Origin: Mageeibacillus sp. UBA1212
GTDB lineage: Bacteria; Bacillota; Clostridia; UBA1212
Length of the DNA stretch: 60,374 nucleotides
NCBI GenBank assembly: GCA_002309655.1
Contig: DBXM01000029.1
Location: forward strand, 1-60,374
Direction of reading: 5' to 3'
Shown here in pieces: positions 52,201 to 59,425 of the stretch (positions are counted from its first letter, which is position 1; the number at the start of each line of letters is the position of its first letter). Under the pieces are notes generated by a model. It made no database searches, was not told the origin of the DNA, and saw only the letters and a list, made by a program, of their open reading frames with translations. The position numbers were made by a program, and so were the translations under genes.

Positions 52201-52948
52201 CAGTTTCAGAGAGTGGTTTCGCGGCCACGAGGAACAGTACGCAATCATCGGAGGAACTGCCTGCGACCTGCTGATGAGCGATGAAGGGCTGGATTTCAGA
52301 GCCACGAAGGATATAGATCTTGTTCTTATTATAGAGGCGGTGGACGCCGGCTTCGGGAAGAAGTTCTGGGAGTACGTATCTGCCGGCGGATATGAGCACC
52401 GGAACAAAAGTACAGGAGAACCGCAGTTCTACCGTTTCACGGCTCCGCAATCAAGGGAATTCCCGGCGATGATTGAGCTTTTCGCGCGAAAGCCCGATGT
52501 TATTTCGTTGCCGGAAGACGCGGTGCTGTCGCCGCTGCCTATGGATGACGACGTTTCGAGTTTGTCGGCGATTTTGCTGGACAGTGATTATTACGACTGT
52601 TTGAAGCAGGGGCGGACGTGCGTTTCGGGTGTTACGGTTCTTGACGCGTCGCATCTGATTCCTTTCAAAGCAAAGGCGTGGATCGATCTTTCAGAAAGAA
52701 AAACGAACGGCGGTCAGGTTGACGGCAGGAATATCCGCAAACACAGGAACGACGTCTTCCGGCTGTCGGACCTGCTTGTGCCGGATGCAAAAATGGCTTC
52801 CGGGCTGCCGGAAGCCATAAAGAAGGATATGCGGATTTTTATTGAGCGGATGGCCTTCGAGGACGTTGATTTAAGCCTTTTCGGTATTCGCGGAAAAACG
52901 AAAGAGAACGTTCTCGAGGAACTCCGGAATATTTACCTTTCGAAATAA
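52181..52948 (+). CDS. AbiEii/AbiGii-like nucleotidyltransferase toxin
   Basis: 255 residues from TTG 52181; GGAGGG at 52172-52177 lies 3 bp before it, which is close but the only option because no other start precedes the motif. The NTase signature is intact: IIGGTACDLLMSDEG, then FRATKDIDLVLII with the DxD. Next come HRNKSTGEPQFYRF and VSSLSAILLDSDYYD, and the KHRNDVFRLSDLL segment typical of the family. Toxins of this class block growth by transferring nucleotides to tRNA or other targets. The 20-bp overlap with the antitoxin gene implies coupled translation. Confidence 0.85.
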   Translation: MKVRGIDSFREWFRGHEEQYAIIGGTACDLLMSDEGLDFRATKDIDLVLIIEAVDAGFGKKFWEYVSAGGYEHRNKSTGEPQFYRFTAPQSREFPAMIELFARKPDVISLPEDAVLSPLPMDDDVSSLSAILLDSDYYDCLKQGRTCVSGVTVLDASHLIPFKAKAWIDLSERKTNGGQVDGRNIRKHRNDVFRLSDLLVPDAKMASGLPEAIKKDMRIFIERMAFEDVDLSLFGIRGKTKENVLEELRNIYLSK

Positions 52949-52975
52949 CGTGCCGGTTTATATAAACGCGAAGTT

Positions 52976-53818
52976 TTATTCCTTGCGTAAGCTCTTCAGA
53001 AGCGCAATCTCGCCGGCGTAACCCGAGATGTCTTCGTGAGGTGTCTCGAGGCAGAAGGGGAGGTCGCGCAGCACCGGGTGGTTGACAATTCTCGCAAATG
53101 CTTCAGTGCCGATCGAGCCCTGGCCGATCTTCTCGTGGCGGTCCTTGTGGGAGCAGAACGGGTTCTTGCTGTCGTTGAGGTGCACCGCCTTGAGCCTGTC
53201 GAGGCCGATAACGCGGTCGAATTCCTCAAGCACGCCGTCGAGGTCGTTCACGATGTCGTAGCCGGCGTCGTAAACGTGGCAGGTGTCCAGGCAGACGCCC
53301 AGGCGTGAAGTGCCTCCGGTGAGGTCGATAATGCGCCGCAGCTCCTCAAACTTCGAGCCGACTTCGCTGCCTTTTCCGGCCATCGTCTCAAGCAGAACCG
53401 GCGTTGAATTTTCGCTGTCGGCGGCAAGAAGCTTGCCCAGCAGCTCAGCGATCAGTTCGATTGCGGCGTCGGTTCCCTGGCCCACGTGGGAGCCGGGGTG
53501 GAAGTTGTAAAGCGCGCCGGGCGTGAGGCTGAGGCGCGCGAGGTCGTCAGTCATGGTGTTCAGCGAGAATTCGCGAAGGGCCTCGGTGGCGGCGCAGGGG
53601 TTCATTGTGTAGGGCGCGTGGGCGATTATCTCGCTGATGCCGCTTTCCGCTGCGGTCTTCCTGTAGAGTTCGACGTCCGCGGGATCGATCGGTTTCGCGG
53701 CGCCGCCCCTGGGGTTGCGCGTGAAGAACTGGAACGTGTTGCCGCCGATGGAGACGGTTTCCTCCGCCATGTGGTTGTAGCCTTTTGAACTTGATAGATG
53801 GCAGCCGATTTTAAACAT
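52976..53818 (-). CDS. nfo: Deoxyribonuclease IV (AP endonuclease)
   Basis: 280 residues from ATG 53818, 5 bp after AGGAGGG; ATG 53839 would add 7. TIM-barrel endonuclease IV with metal ligands visible in order: IAHAPYTMN, NFHPGSHVG, LLETMAG, CLDTCHVYDAGYD, VHLNDSKNPF and HEKIGQGSIG. It cleaves DNA at abasic sites in base-excision repair. It follows the HAD gene by 17 bp in one operon with miaB. Confidence 0.95.
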   Translation of the reverse strand: MFKIGCHLSSSKGYNHMAEETVSIGGNTFQFFTRNPRGGAAKPIDPADVELYRKTAAESGISEIIAHAPYTMNPCAATEALREFSLNTMTDDLARLSLTPGALYNFHPGSHVGQGTDAAIELIAELLGKLLAADSENSTPVLLETMAGKGSEVGSKFEELRRIIDLTGGTSRLGVCLDTCHVYDAGYDIVNDLDGVLEEFDRVIGLDRLKAVHLNDSKNPFCSHKDRHEKIGQGSIGTEAFARIVNHPVLRDLPFCLETPHEDISGYAGEIALLKSLRKE

Positions 53819-53835
53819 GTGACCCTCCTGAAAAA

Positions 53836-54726
53836 TCACCTGAGCGCGTTGAATATGTCGAGCACGCTGTCGAAAATGTAATCCGGAACGATGCCGGAAG
53901 TTTCAAGCATTTTGAGATCGGTCTCGCCTGAGAGCACGCACACCGTTTTCGCGCCGGCGTTTATTCCCGACATAATGTCCGTGTTGAGTCTGTCGCCGAC
54001 CACGGCTGTGCGGTCCTTCGGGACGCCGAGTTTTTCGCAAAGAATGTTGATCATCGTCGCGTTGGGCTTGCCGGCGATAAGCTCGGGTTTGCGGCCGGTG
54101 GCGCCTTCAATCATCAGCATCATCGAGCCGGCGTCGGGAATGAAGCGGTGGCCTTCCGCAGGGCAGACCATGTCGGGGTGGGTGGCAACGTAGCGGACGC
54201 CGTCGACGAGGTAGTCGCACATTATGCGCAGCTTCTCGTAGGTGAGCGTCGTGTCGAAGCCGAGAACGACGAACTCCGGCCTTTTGGCGGGGTCTGTCTC
54301 GTAGCCGTGAACGAGCTCGAAGCCGCTGTCCGCCATGAAATTCTCGAAGCCCGGGGTGCCGACCACGTAAATTCTCGCGCCGGGATTCGTCTTGTTGAGA
54401 AGGTAGACGATTGCGTCCGCGGACGTGAAAAAGTCGTCGACAGTGGCGGAAATGTCCATTTTCGCCAGTTTTTCAACGTATTGCGCGGGAACGCGGGACG
54501 AGTTGTTTGTGATGAACAGCGCCTTTTTGCCCTGCGCGCGCAGAAGGTCGATCAGCTCCTTGGCGCCGTCGAGGCGGTCGTTGCCGAGGTAGAGCGTGCC
54601 GTCCATGTCGAAAAGGAAGCACTCGATTTTGCTGATGTTCCGGGCGTCGTTGACCGCCGGGAGCTTCTTGACAGCCCTACCGGGCCGTTTCTTATAAGTT
54701 TTATTTTCCATATTACTCATTGCCAT
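53836..54726 (-). CDS. HAD-IIA family phosphatase (NagD-like)
   Basis: About 296 residues; several ATGs cluster at the start (54726, 54720, 54711) and the first two overlap the miaB stop. Motif I FLFDMDGTLYLGN with nucleophile Asp near 39, motif II ITNNSSR, the cap (about 120-210), and VVGDRLNTDIMSGINAGAKT as motifs III/IV. The family removes phosphate from sugar phosphates, p-nitrophenyl phosphate or nucleotides. The N-terminal 28 residues are basic (KTYKKRPGRAVKKLP). Confidence 0.88.
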   Translation of the reverse strand: MAMSNMENKTYKKRPGRAVKKLPAVNDARNISKIECFLFDMDGTLYLGNDRLDGAKELIDLLRAQGKKALFITNNSSRVPAQYVEKLAKMDISATVDDFFTSADAIVYLLNKTNPGARIYVVGTPGFENFMADSGFELVHGYETDPAKRPEFVVLGFDTTLTYEKLRIMCDYLVDGVRYVATHPDMVCPAEGHRFIPDAGSMMLMIEGATGRKPELIAGKPNATMINILCEKLGVPKDRTAVVGDRLNTDIMSGINAGAKTVCVLSGETDLKMLETSGIVPDYIFDSVLDIFNALR

Positions 54727-56161
54727 CGTCTTCGATTGCGGCGCCTTCGAGCGACCACGTCTGCACCGAGTCGATTTTCACTTTGACGGTTTCGCCGGTG
54801 TGATCCCTTGAAGCCGTGAAATTCACGATTTTGTTACCCTCCGTGCGCCCTGTGTAGCGTTCGGGGTTGGTTTTGCTGAAGCCGTCGCACAGCACGTCGA
54901 CCGTCGCGCCCAGGAAACCGTCGTTGATCTCGCGGGAAATGCGGTTCTGGAGGGCGAGCAGCCGCTCGAAGCGGTCCTTCACGACGTCGTCCGGAACCTG
55001 ATCGGGGTAGTTGGCGGCGGGCGTGCCTACGCGGCGGGAATAGATAAACGTGTACGCCTGGTCGAACCGGACCTCCTCCACCAGCGACAGCGTGTCCTCG
55101 AAATCCTCCTCAGTCTCGCCCGGGAAGCCCACGATAATGTCGGTCGTAAGCGCAACGTCGGGCATCTTCTCGCGAACCTTGCGCACGCGTTCGAGGTACT
55201 GCTCGCGGGTGTAGTGGCGGTTCATGCGGCGCAAAAGGTTGGTCGAGCCGCACTGCACGGGAAGGTGAAGCTGCCGGCACACCGCGGGCCTTGCCGCCAT
55301 GACGTCGATCAGTTCGTCGGAAATGTCCTTCGGGTGCGAGGTCATGAACCTGATCCGCTCAATGGCGGTGTTCCCGCAGATCATGTCGAGAAGCGCCGCG
55401 AAGCTCACGGGCTCGGGAAGGTCCTTGCCGTAGGAGTTCACGTTCTGGCCGAGAAGCGTTACTTCCTTGTAGCCCGCCTCGACAAGCCCTTTGATCTCTT
55501 CCACGATCGCCGCCGGCTGCCTGCTCCGTTCGCGCCCGCGCACGTAGGGAACGATGCAGTAGGTGCAGAAGTTGTCGCACCCGTACATAATCGTGACCCA
55601 GGCGTGAACGTTCCCGACCCGCTTGACCGGCACGTTCTCGGCGACCTCGGTATCGGTTTTCGACACCTCAAAAACGCGCGTTTTTCCGTCGATGACCCGC
55701 CACAGAAGCTCCGGCATTACGTGAAGGCTGTGGGTTCCGAAAACGAGGTCGACGTGCCTGTAGGTTTTGCGGATCTCCTCGACGATGTGGGGTTGCTCGG
55801 TCATGCACCCGCAGACCGCGATAATGAGGTCCGGGTTGGCGCGCTTGAGCCCTTTCAGAGCCCCGAGGTGGCCGAAAACCTTCTCCTCCGCATTCTCGCG
55901 AACGCAGCACGTATTTATAACAATCAGGTCGGCGCCCTCGAAGCCCGTTCCCTGCGCGAAGCCCATCATTTCAAGCATGCCCGCGATTTTTTCCGAGTCG
56001 TGCTCGTTCATCTGGCATCCGAAAGTGCGCACGAAAGCAAGCGGCTTCCGGCCCTTTTCGGCGCAAAAAGTCGCGTTCTTCTCCGCAATGCAGCGGGAAA
56101 AATATGCCTGCTTCTCCATTTCTTCGCGGGAGACCTCGCGAGTCGCGGGGCGGTTTTTCAT
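54713..56161 (-). CDS. miaB: tRNA-2-methylthio-N6-dimethylallyladenosine synthase
   Basis: 482 residues. UPF0004 domain with FGCQMNEHDSEK, NTCCVREN and AVCGCMTE (three cluster cysteines); radical SAM motif CDNFCTYC near residue 165 with YVRGRERSR; C-terminal TRAM domain (about 415-475). It adds the 2-methylthio group to i6A37 in tRNAs reading UNN codons. The first 30 residues extend past the usual start. It heads the minus-strand operon with the HAD and nfo genes. Confidence 0.95.
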   Translation of the reverse strand: MKNRPATREVSREEMEKQAYFSRCIAEKNATFCAEKGRKPLAFVRTFGCQMNEHDSEKIAGMLEMMGFAQGTGFEGADLIVINTCCVRENAEEKVFGHLGALKGLKRANPDLIIAVCGCMTEQPHIVEEIRKTYRHVDLVFGTHSLHVMPELLWRVIDGKTRVFEVSKTDTEVAENVPVKRVGNVHAWVTIMYGCDNFCTYCIVPYVRGRERSRQPAAIVEEIKGLVEAGYKEVTLLGQNVNSYGKDLPEPVSFAALLDMICGNTAIERIRFMTSHPKDISDELIDVMAARPAVCRQLHLPVQCGSTNLLRRMNRHYTREQYLERVRKVREKMPDVALTTDIIVGFPGETEEDFEDTLSLVEEVRFDQAYTFIYSRRVGTPAANYPDQVPDDVVKDRFERLLALQNRISREINDGFLGATVDVLCDGFSKTNPERYTGRTEGNKIVNFTASRDHTGETVKVKIDSVQTWSLEGAAIEDDGNE

Positions 56162-56316
56162 GAATTCACCTTTCCGGTCCGGCCGGCTTTCAGTTTGATT
56201 GCGCGCCGCTGTGAGCTCTTAAAAATCCTACGCACGCGCTATGTTATTGTACTATCGCGCGGCCGAAATTTCAAGACGGAGGCACGGCGAAAAGCCTTCC
56301 AAAAGCCTTCCGCACC

Positions 56317-56358
56317 AAAAAAAGACGCCCCGCCTTCCGGTGAGGAAAACGGGACGCC
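56317..56358 (-). terminator. Terminator of the zinc-ribbon membrane protein gene
   Basis: On the minus strand: GGCGTCCCG and CGGGGCGTC (9 pairs, two G-U), followed by T7 (56317-56323). Confidence 0.85.
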
Positions 56359-56383
56359 GCAAAAACGGTTTAACAATACTCTA

Positions 56384-57220
56384 TTAGACTCCGGGAATGT
56401 TCTTGAACCAGTCGAGAATGTTATCGAAGAAGGAACTGATCGAGCCGCCGTTCAGCGCGCCGGTAGCCATCAAAATGCCGCCGATGATCAACAGAATCAG
56501 AATCAGAATTCCGTACAGGAGCACCGGAATCCAGTGCGAACGCGCGAAGCTCTTCACGTTGACGTTCTTGGCGCCGAACGTGTGGATGAGCAGGAAAATG
56601 AATCCGATTATCGGGAGCGTGTAGAGAATTCCGAGCCAGAAGTAGGACCAGGCGCCGATTGGCTTGAACTCCGCGGGAAGGTCGTTTTTGGTGAGCTTCT
56701 TCTGAGCGGGCTGGGGCTGCTGAACCGGCACGTAGCGGACCTGCTGCTGGGGCTGCTGGTAGACCGGTTGCTGCCTCACGGGCTGCTGGGGCTGTGCCGC
56801 CGCCTGCTGGTATCCCTGCTGATAACCCTGGCGGTATCCCTCGCCGTAGCCTGTTTCCGCGGGACGTGTCTCCTGCACCGAACGTGTTGCCGCCGCTGCC
56901 GCCGCACCTGCCGCCGCCGCTGCCGCGACTGTCGCCTCGTTGATCCTGCCGGTCTCTTTATCGGCTTCTTTTTTCACTTCTTCAACTTTTTCCTCCGCGG
57001 CATGGACCGTCTTTTCGGCCCCGCCCGCGACGTTGTTCACGGATTCCTGAACGGCATCCACAGACTCGTGAACGGCTTCTTCAACTTTCTCGCCGGCAGC
57101 GACGCCCGCACCGGCAACGGCAGCGACCGATTCCTGAATTTCCTTCTCGATTTTTGCGCCGCAGTTATTGCAGAAAACCGCATTGTCGGAGATTTCTCCT
57201 CCGCATTTCTTGCAAATCAT
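56384..57220 (-). CDS. Zinc-ribbon membrane protein with amphipathic helix and Gln-rich segment
   Basis: 278 residues. N-terminal zinc ribbon with Cys3, Cys6, Cys17 and Cys20 (ICKKC, VFCNNC). A long helix of Glu/Ala/Val heptads (about 28-100) and an Ala-rich run lead to a Tyr/Gln/Pro segment (about 124-175), then two membrane helices (about 195-255) and a short soluble end. This cytoplasmic ribbon plus two-helix layout recurs among Firmicutes envelope regulators, but I know of no function. ATG 57220 has GGAGG upstream. Own transcript with a terminator at 56317. Confidence 0.8.
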   Translation of the reverse strand: MICKKCGGEISDNAVFCNNCGAKIEKEIQESVAAVAGAGVAAGEKVEEAVHESVDAVQESVNNVAGGAEKTVHAAEEKVEEVKKEADKETGRINEATVAAAAAAGAAAAAATRSVQETRPAETGYGEGYRQGYQQGYQQAAAQPQQPVRQQPVYQQPQQQVRYVPVQQPQPAQKKLTKNDLPAEFKPIGAWSYFWLGILYTLPIIGFIFLLIHTFGAKNVNVKSFARSHWIPVLLYGILILILLIIGGILMATGALNGGSISSFFDNILDWFKNIPGV

Positions 57221-57356
57221 ATTGTCCTCCTTGAAGCGGGTTTGCCGCTTGTTTTGTTACGGCTAAATTATACAACGCGGGCGGCGGTTTTTCAAGGGTT
57301 GGCGTTGAAAAAAGGGGCGGGAAATGGTAAACTTAATCGGGGGGCCCTCCCGGGAC

Positions 57357-57387
57357 ATTTCCCGGAAATCCCCGTATTTTCCGGAAA
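57357..57387. repeat. Two TTTCCSGGAAA repeats upstream of the sirtuin gene
   Basis: ATTTCCCGGAAAT (57357-57369) and ATTTTCCGGAAA (57376-57387), 19 bp apart, the same family as the 11-kb array. They lie in the gap between divergent genes. Confidence 0.7.
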
Positions 57388-57425
57388 AACAGCCAAATAT
57401 ATAAAACCGGAAGCAGAAAACGGAG

Positions 57426-58229
57426 GTGGACGCTACGGACAATTCAAGAAACAAAGCGGGCGCGGGCGGCGGAATGCCGGAAAACGCCGACAAAATTGCC
57501 GAACTCATCAGAAAATCGCACAAAATCGTCTTCTTCGGCGGCGCGGGCGTGTCAACCGAGAGCGGCGTCAAGGACTACAGAAGCGAGGACGGCCTTTACA
57601 ACACCGTGAAGGAGTACAAGGTCTCGCCCGAGACGATCCTCAGCCACTCGTTCTTCATGCACAACACCGACGTCTTCTACGACTTTTACCGGAAATACTT
57701 CGTGACCGACAGCGACAAGGTCCTTCCCAACAAGGCCCACCTTGCGCTCGCGAAGCTGGAACGTGACGGCAGGCTGTCGGCGGTGGTGACCCAGAACATC
57801 GACGGCCTCCACCAGAAGGCGGGCAGCAGGAACGTTTTCGAGCTCCACGGCACGATCGCGCGCTACCACTGCATGAAGTGCCGGCGTGCATATTCGTTCG
57901 ACGACGTTTTCGGCGGCGGGAAGAACGCGACAGGCGTTCCGAAGTGCCCCGAGTGCGGCGGCCTGATCAAACCCGACGTCACACTTTACGAGGAGTCGCT
58001 CGATTCCGACGTCATTGAAGGCGCCGTGGACGCGATTTACAACGCGGACCTGCTGATCATCGGCGGGACTTCGCTGGCGGTCTACCCCGCGAGTTCGTTC
58101 GTGCAGTACTTCCGCGGCGAGAATTCGATTCTGATCAACCGCGAGGCGACCTATTACGACAGGAACGCGACGGTGATTTCGCGCGGGAAGATCGGCGAGG
58201 TGCTGGACGCGGCGGTAAAAATGGTCTGA
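57426..58229 (+). CDS. NAD-dependent sirtuin deacylase
   Basis: 267 residues if the GTG at 57426 is used, but GGAGG (57421-57425) abuts that codon; ATG 57474 is the alternative and gives 251 residues. Rossmann motif FFGGAGVSTESGVKDYR (the family GAGxSxxSGIPDFR), TQNIDGLHQ, FELHGT with the catalytic His, zinc cysteines CMKC and CPEC, and GGTSLAVYPA near the end. It removes acyl groups from lysine using NAD+, linking metabolism to protein activity. Cytoplasmic. A NrdG-like gene follows 126 bp later. Confidence 0.92.
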   Translation: MDATDNSRNKAGAGGGMPENADKIAELIRKSHKIVFFGGAGVSTESGVKDYRSEDGLYNTVKEYKVSPETILSHSFFMHNTDVFYDFYRKYFVTDSDKVLPNKAHLALAKLERDGRLSAVVTQNIDGLHQKAGSRNVFELHGTIARYHCMKCRRAYSFDDVFGGGKNATGVPKCPECGGLIKPDVTLYEESLDSDVIEGAVDAIYNADLLIIGGTSLAVYPASSFVQYFRGENSILINREATYYDRNATVISRGKIGEVLDAAVKMV

Positions 58230-58300
58230 CGACGCCAAAAAGTGCCAAGCTTGAGCCCGTAACCAAACCCGGGAATATTTCGATTTGGAGAATAGAGAAA

Positions 58301-58340
58301 AATCGCGGGAAATCGCGAAAAGACGCGGAAAAACGCGAAA
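58301..58340 (+). repeat. Exact 10-bp tandem repeats before the NrdG-like gene
   Basis: Four decamers (AATCGCGGGA, AATCGCGAAA, AGACGCGGAA, AAACGCGAAA) place CGCG at 58304, 58314, 58324 and 58334. They end 15 bp before the start codon, adjoining the ribosome-binding site ACGGAG. Confidence 0.8.
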
Positions 58341-58355
58341 ACAACGGAGATAAAA

Positions 58356-59099
58356 ATGAAATTCAAAGCAATTCAGAAACTGACGCTTCTCGATTTTCCG
58401 GGAAAAACAGCGGCGACCGTGTTCACGTGCGGCTGCAATTTGAGGTGCCCGTTCTGCCACAACGCGAGCCTCGTGGTCGGCGACCCCGGCAGCGATAACG
58501 GCGGGTTCACGTTCACGGAGGAGGGGAACGTCGACGAAGAGGACGTTTTCGCGCTGCTGGCGAAGCGGAAAGGGCTTCTCGACGGCGTCGCGATAACCGG
58601 CGGCGAGCCGCTTCTGCACCGCGAGCTGGCGGGCTTCATGGCGGGCGTCAAGGACCGCGGCTTCCTGGTGAAGCTGGACACGAACGGCTTCCTGCCCGAC
58701 AGGCTGAAGTACGTTCTGGAGGCCGGGTTGGTCGACTACGTCGCGATGGACGTCAAGCACTCGCCGGAAAAATACGGCGAGGCGGCCGGCATTTCCGGAA
58801 TTTCCTTTGAGCCGTTCGCGAAGAGTATTGAAATAATAAAAGGGTCGGGCGTTCCGTACGAGTTCAGGACCACGATCGTGAAGGGACTCCACACGCTTCC
58901 GGACGTGGAGGAGATCTGCCGCCGGATCGGGCCTGACGCGAACTATTTTCTCCAGATGTACGTCGACTCGGGCGACGTTCTCGCCAACAGGGAAGCGGAA
59001 GGCGGCGCGGGATTTGAGGCGTTTTCGCAGCCGGAGGCAGAGGAGATTCTCGCGGCGGCAAGGGCCATCGTTCCGGGAACCGGCATAAGAGGGTTGTAA
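58356..59099 (+). CDS. Anaerobic ribonucleotide reductase activating protein, NrdG-like (TIGR02495)
   Basis: 247 residues, full length for the family. TLLDFPGKTAATVFTCGCNL leads into the radical SAM cluster (Cys27, Cys31, Cys34). GGEPLLH near 87 binds SAM, and KLDTNGFLP and YVAMDVKHS follow. It generates the glycyl radical of NrdD. The gene lies just upstream of nrdD but has its own terminator at 59131, so the two are separate transcripts. No NrdR box precedes it. Confidence 0.9.
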   Translation: MKFKAIQKLTLLDFPGKTAATVFTCGCNLRCPFCHNASLVVGDPGSDNGGFTFTEEGNVDEEDVFALLAKRKGLLDGVAITGGEPLLHRELAGFMAGVKDRGFLVKLDTNGFLPDRLKYVLEAGLVDYVAMDVKHSPEKYGEAAGISGISFEPFAKSIEIIKGSGVPYEFRTTIVKGLHTLPDVEEICRRIGPDANYFLQMYVDSGDVLANREAEGGAGFEAFSQPEAEEILAAARAIVPGTGIRGL

Positions 59100-59130
59100 G
59101 AATCCCGTACAAAAAACAGTATGGAAGAGG

Positions 59131-59163
59131 GCGCGGCGGAATTTCCGCCGCGCTTTAGTTTTA
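59131..59163 (+). terminator. Terminator after the NrdG-like gene
   Basis: GCGCGGCGGA (59131-59140) and TCCGCCGCGC (59144-59153) with a 3-nt loop, then TTTAGTTTTA. A tail-like copy of an NrdR half-site sequence follows at 59170. Confidence 0.8.
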
Positions 59164-59169
59164 TCGGCC

Positions 59170-59184
59170 TCAAAATGTAGTATT
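59170..59184. repeat. Exact copy of the distal NrdR-box sequence
   Basis: TCAAAATGTAGTATT here is identical to 59342-59356, 172 bp downstream. Its distance from the promoter makes a direct repressor role uncertain. Confidence 0.5.
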
Positions 59185-59298
59185 CCTGAAGCGCGGGCGG
59201 GGCTTCCCGGAAGGTTTGTGAATCGCGATTTTCCGCGTGTTTTCGGCATTTTCCGCTATTTCCCGCATTCCCGCCGCCGCCCCGTAAAATATTAGCCA

Positions 59299-59356
59299 AA
59301 ACTACATATTGTGTTTTTTTGCGGAATTCCTCGATTTTTATTCAAAATGTAGTATT
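59299..59356 (+). promoter_or_regulatory. Paired NrdR boxes upstream of nrdD
   Basis: Box 1, AAACTACATATTGTGT (59299-59314), matches the NrdR consensus acaCwAtATaTwGtgt at 14 of 16 positions. Box 2, TTCAAAATGTAGTATT (59341-59356), matches at 9 and ends 6 bp before the -35. The centres are 42 bp apart, four helical turns; most described pairs are three turns apart. nrdR is encoded at 20725. Confidence 0.75.
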
Positions 59357-59362
59357 TTGCTA

Positions 59363-59391
59363 TTGACACGCTTTTCCGGCGGTGATATAAT
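59363..59391 (+). promoter_or_regulatory. Consensus nrdD promoter
   Basis: Perfect TTGACA (59363-59368), 17-bp spacer, perfect TATAAT (59386-59391). Strong promoters under tight repression are usual for NrdR targets. Confidence 0.9.
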
Positions 59392-59425
59392 TCCCCCGAA
59401 TCACATTTTGGAGGAAACGCCACAC

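Noticed and set aside
55214..57766. 850-codon open frame on the plus strand
   Set aside because: It runs opposite miaB and the zinc-ribbon gene, both with intact family motifs, and into the sirtuin gene in another frame. GC-rich codon use leaves antisense frames open.
57552..59249. 565-codon open frame on the minus strand
   Set aside because: It is antisense to the sirtuin and NrdG-like genes, which carry clear active-site motifs, and its translation is rich in Arg, Val and Leu.
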